Assembly (NCBI RefSeq): GCF_040802235.1
Contig: NC_133165.1
Location: 44,591,629 to 44,655,628, forward strand
Direction: 5' to 3'
Origin: Manis javanica
Taxonomy: Eukaryota; Chordata; Mammalia; Pholidota; Manidae
Length of the DNA: 64,000 nt
Shown here: positions 60,047 to 64,000 of the stretch, piece by piece
Numbering within the stretch: position 1 is the first letter of the stretch
Layout: each line of letters begins with the position of its first letter
Position numbers and translations under genes: made by a program
The notes under the pieces: model-generated
Told to the model about the DNA's origin: nothing
What the model saw: only the letters and a program-made list of their open reading frames with translations
The model's database searches: none

Positions 60047-61661
60047 ATGACTTTTTCCTCCTTTACTGCTCTCTCGCTTTTTTTCCTCATTCCTATTGTC
60101 TTCCCCACCACCCCAGCCTCCTTTGTATGGTGATTCAAAGTCAGAGAGACTTACACACAGCATCAAACAAAAGTTACTGCCCTCATTGCCACACCAGACT
60201 GCCCTCTGAAAAGCTGCTCTGAGCCTTTATACCTCCACTTTCCTCCCTCCACTGAAGTGTTCACTAGCAGCTACCCTTATTCTCCCTACCTCTGCTTCCT
60301 CTATGACCAAAAACAAGCCTATTGCAGGCGATGGCCAGACACCTACAGGAGATGTCCCTACTGGTCTTGTGCCATTCACTACATGGGTAACTTCCAGTAC
60401 CCACAGTATTACTCCTCCAACCGTTTCATGAAATATCCCAACAGCTCATTCTCCTTATCAATCCCAGATCCCTGGGACTCTCGATGGGCTGCCAGAGTCA
60501 CAGCCTCAGTTTACCATGGGGGGTCCTCGACCCCCCACGGTACCCTTCATATCTCTCGAAAGTATGTTTCCTCTCATTCTCAGATCTCTCAAGTTGCATC
60601 AGATATCAGACATTCCGAAAAAGTCATTATCCAAACTCTTGATGGCGCCTCTTCGTCTTCTTATCCCCGCCCCTCTTCCCATTTCTCCTACTCTTCATTA
60701 CAGCTCATTCAGGACACCACCATCTTTCTCAACCACACCCTTAACACAGCCAATTGTTTCTTGTGCGCATCACTACAGTGCCCACTGCTGGCCGCCATGC
60801 CCCTTAATATTTCCAACTACTCCTTCCATGCAGAAAGACAACCCCTCTGCCCCCTGCAGACATACCCCTATGGGAACCAGAATACGCAGATAATCTCACC
60901 ATCCACCACTGTGTAGGCCCGACTCCACCCCCTTCCAGCGCACTTCACTGCCTCCCAACTCCAGCACACCCTGCATTCTCATCACCTTAATCCCACAGCT
61001 TACACTTTACAGCATGGCAGAATTCCTTGAGCTCCAACCTCCCTTGCCCTCGCGCACAAAAAGGGCTGCTTTCCTTCCCATCATGGTCGGTATATCTTTG
61101 ACCACCTCAGCCATTGGGGCAGGGTTTTTGGGAGAAGCCTTGGGTCATTACTCTGTATGGGCAGTTAGGGATCTCGACGCCAAACTTGAGGGAGCCCTGA
61201 CATCCACTGCCGATTCCCTAGCCTCTCTCCAAAGACAGGTCACTTCGCTAGCTAAAGTCACCCCTCAAAACTGGCGGGCCTTAGATCTGCTTACAGCCAA
61301 GAAGGGCGGCACCTGCGTCTTCCGCCAGGAAGAGTGCTGCTATTACATCAACGAATCCGGCATTGTAGAAACTGACTTCACCAAACTCACTGACCTTGCC
61401 TCCAGTCTCCACTCTGCTTCCAATTCCAACCCATTCTCTTCAATACTAACAAACCCCCTCCTCACATGGCTCTGGCCCATTGCAGGCCCCATAATAATCA
61501 TTCTTCTCGCCTGTCTCTTCTTACCCAGTATAATAAAGTTCATCAAATCCCAAGTCGGAAAAATCTCTAATCAAGCTTTCAACCAGCTTTTACTCAGGAA
61601 CTACCAGCTTCTGGCCACAGAAGATCCCTCAACCTCATGTGACCTCCTCACCACACGCTGA
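60047..61661 (+). pseudogene. env of provirus B, surface part broken, transmembrane part open
   Basis: A gamma-type envelope. The leader ATG is at 60047 with a hydrophobic signal, but an in-frame TGA occurs at 60131-60133. The surface part is open at 60257-60916. The transmembrane subunit is open at 61014-61661 (215 codons). Within it are a furin-type RTKR (61053-61064), a hydrophobic fusion-peptide-like stretch, the disulphide motif CX6CC (61314-61340) and a membrane anchor near 61470-61545. As a whole the gene is disrupted. Confidence 0.88.
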
Positions 61662-61947
61662 GATGGACCCCTCTCTCCGCTGGAAACTGTTCCTAGAAAC
61701 AATGGCGACAGACACCTGGCTTCTGGCACCCGTATCCTCCTGGCACCACCATTAGAATCAACAAGTCCTTGACCTATAGTTACAGGAACCTTCATTGATT
61801 TCCAACCTGAAGAAGTCCACATCTACTCATCCTTACTGTGCCGAGTTCTATCAATCCTTTCCTCCCAATCCTCAAGCCCTCACTCCCTTCTCCACCCCTG
61901 TTCAGCAGGAAGCAGTCAGAGAGAAAGCAACGTCCACAACCCCATAG

Positions 61948-61963
61948 AGGAGAAAGGGGGGAA
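61948..61963 (+). other. Polypurine tract of provirus B
   Basis: AGGAGAAAGGGGGGAA directly before the 3' LTR, the expected plus-strand primer. Confidence 0.85.
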
Positions 61964-62215
61964 TGAAGGGCCCCCCACCAGTAAGATGGCAAACTTCCGG
62001 CTTCTCTTCGGGGTCCTCGCTTCCTGCCGGCGCCACCTGAAGCCCAATCACCTCTCGCCCCCCCCTCTCAATCCCAGCACCTAGCCAATAGCCACCAGCC
62101 CCACAGAAGTAACACCACAATCACCCTAAGCCCCTTCCTATATAACCCAGCACCTTTCCCTAATAAAGCGGAATTCTCCAGTGAATTGCTGCTGTGTGTA
62201 GCTCCTTTCCTTTCA
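61964..62215 (+). mobile_element. 3' LTR of provirus B
   Basis: 252 bp with TATATAA and AATAAA. Ends TTTCA, followed by the target duplication TGGAG (62216-62220). Confidence 0.92.
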
Positions 62216-62220
62216 TGGAG

Positions 62221-64000
62221 GACTCTCCATATTTTTTAATGCAAATGATCTTATAAGCTGCTATGCAAATTCTATTAAAAGCTCTATCTACTATTAAAGA
62301 GTGAAACATTCTTGAAGCTTTCAGGGAAGACCTGTAGACTTAAGCACTTTCTCTGCTTTTTTGTATCTGGTCTTAAACACTTATGCTGAGTTATGTTCTT
62401 ATTATTTTCACTGTTTGTAAGCTATTGATTGTATATAATCTTTAAACCATCCAAATACCCAGCATACATTTCCATGTCACCACAACCCACTATTGACTCC
62501 ATGAATGAAATGGCTGGTTAGAAAGCCAAAGGTCATCATTTCTCAATCCCTAAATGAAGAAGTAAAATGCCTGATCTCTGTCATCTCAAAGCATATTTCT
62601 GGTCAGATCTGAATATCTGTGTGAAGGAAAGAGACATTTAAATTTGAGATTCTGCTTAAACTTTTAAGTTGAATTTGACTATAGCCATATTCATTCTTTG
62701 TATGTATCTCTAACAGGTCTTTTGTATCCCTAGTGATATTATACTCTGCCTTGAGTTTAGACAGTTCTTTCAGCTAAACGTGAATTCTTATCGTAGCTTT
62801 TTTTCCCTCCTGAAGATGAAAGCAGAGGAATCTACCATTTGCTACCATTCTCTCAAGAATGCTTAGCAACCTAGAATTATTTTGACTTTCTATATATTGT
62901 CTTTAAAAACTGACAGCACCAGTCTCCCCTGCTGCCCCACCTTTTTAAAGTATCTCGTTTACTGTGCTGGGTATATAGACAATAAATGTGTAATGATAGA
63001 CAGTTCTAAAAGAATTAAATGCAAAAAAGTGCTTTTACCTCTAGTTAACTCTGGTATTTTCCAGAAGGCCCCTAGAACATGTCAGAAGAATTTTTTCTGA
63101 TTAGAGAAAGTATTAGACTAATTTGGCTTATTTATCTGATATATATATATTATATTTACCAAGAAAGCACTGTCAAAGAGAATGATGCTAAACTTTGTTA
63201 CTGAATGTTTTGTATTACAGAAATATCAGAATTTCCTTATGTCGACTATCTTACAATAAGCTCTCATCAGATCTTTAACCATTGTCATTTGTAAGTCTTT
63301 TGTCATTTATAGTCACTTTTATTATTCCTAAACTAGTAAAGAACTAGATTTGAGCAGAACAGGTATTAGTTACATAAGTTTACATAAACTAAAGAGAATA
63401 ATTTTGTGTCTTTTTGTTTCAAATGTTGCTGATAAAGTGTTTAAAGCTTGTTCTCTTAAGCTGACAGTTTAGTAAATGACTGTCTTTATGAGCAGAATTG
63501 AAACATCCTTCTCTCTACCTGATCCCTCCAGAGTTTAAAAACTTTCAGTGACTATTTTTGTATTCCATGGCAGTATGTTTATTTGCACGAGTTCAATAAG
63601 AATCTGCTTTCCTTGTGAGAAGACTAATTAAGAACACCGGTTATACTGCCAGGGCTTTGACTGGAATGTCATACCTGAGAGACATGTGCATGGACTCAGA
63701 TGTGAACAACTTTAAAGAACTAAGATTGACTTTATAAAGCCAACAAAGCCCCTTAGAAGAACTGGCCTAGTACCTTGCTTACAGAGTTCCCAGCAGCCTT
63801 ACCAGGTGAGTAAAGAAAGCTACTTCCTGGCAGGTACAGAGACCTTGAGAAGAGAAGAATTCATCCAAATCTACAGGTACTGCAGGCAAAGCCTGATGGC
63901 AAGTCTGGCTTGGCTGTCTAGCCTCAAGAGGCCTTTAAAAGTTCAATCTGAAATTCCTTACAAAAAGTTCCAGCAAAGCATATTTAAAAGAGCCTGTGTA
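62221..64000. other. AT-rich flank, no gene recognised
   Basis: Continuation of the pre-insertion sequence beyond provirus B. A short (TA)n lies near 63140. The last about 300 bp look like a decayed interspersed repeat but I cannot name it. Confidence 0.4.

Larger units (their letters stand above)
55403..62215 (+). mobile_element. Provirus B: class I ERV with both LTRs (tRNA-Phe type)
   Basis: Both LTRs, primer site, splice donor, gag, protease, partial RT, env and polypurine tract are present in order. It is flanked by the 5-bp duplication TGGAG (55398-55402 and 62216-62220). The two LTRs differ by about 20 substitutions or small indels over about 253 bp, so the insertion is old. RNase H and integrase are deleted and most frames are broken, so it cannot replicate by itself. 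Confidence 0.92.

Noticed and set aside
60047-61661. A working syncytin-like envelope gene
   Set aside because: An in-frame stop follows the leader and the surface part is broken from the transmembrane part; only the latter remains open.
62882-63100. Possible small gene in the right flank
   Set aside because: Short, AT-rich, no motif, no supporting splice or family signal.

Overview
This is mammalian genomic DNA. It holds one complete cellular gene, several generations of L1 retrotransposons, MIR and MER5A remnants, and at least three endogenous retrovirus (ERV) loci. There is no bacterial or organellar signal. MIR, MER5A and L1 indicate a placental mammal. I saw no Alu, B1, carnivore SINEC, bovine or equine SINE; the only tRNA-type SINE seen is tRNA-Lys-like and lies inside two ERVs. 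A laurasiatherian with few lineage SINEs (a pangolin, for example) is a guess only.

The cellular gene is ITGAX (integrin alpha-X, CD11c) on the minus strand, ATG at 44973 and stop at 19439. I traced 30 coding exons from splice sites and frame. They sum to 3483 nt, or 1160 codons plus stop, with no frameshift or premature stop. The order is signal peptide, beta-propeller with an inserted I domain, calcium loops, leg domains, one membrane helix and a GFFKR tail. Intron 20 (23865-34290) is swollen to 10.4 kb by nested L1s.

Layout. 1-3540 is a decayed class III (ERV-L-like) pol. 3541-7500 holds LTR remnants. 7525-16547 is nested L1 plus MER5A. 16548-19438 is the region downstream of ITGAX. 19439-44973 is ITGAX. 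44974-49170 is its upstream flank with MIRs and a microsatellite. 49473-54729 is a minus-strand class I provirus (A) without env body and 3' LTR. 55403-62215 is a plus-strand provirus (B) of the same family with both LTRs and a 5-bp target duplication. 62216-64000 is AT-rich and without a recognised gene.

The most striking structure is an almost perfect 4.78-kb inverted repeat, 9221-14003 against 25067-29849. One arm lies downstream of ITGAX and the other inside intron 20, so exons 21-30 sit in the spacer. Eight landmark pairs across the arms sum to the same constant (39,070), so they are colinear without net indels over about 4.5 kb. Flanking sequence is much more diverged. This looks like a recent copy or gene-conversion event, or an assembly artefact. 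It would predispose to an inversion separating the CD11c headpiece exons from its stalk, membrane and tail exons. The second notable structure is the head-to-head pair of proviruses A and B. They share a tRNA-Phe-type primer site, the same loss of RNase H and integrase, and the same tRNA-Lys-like insertion in gag.
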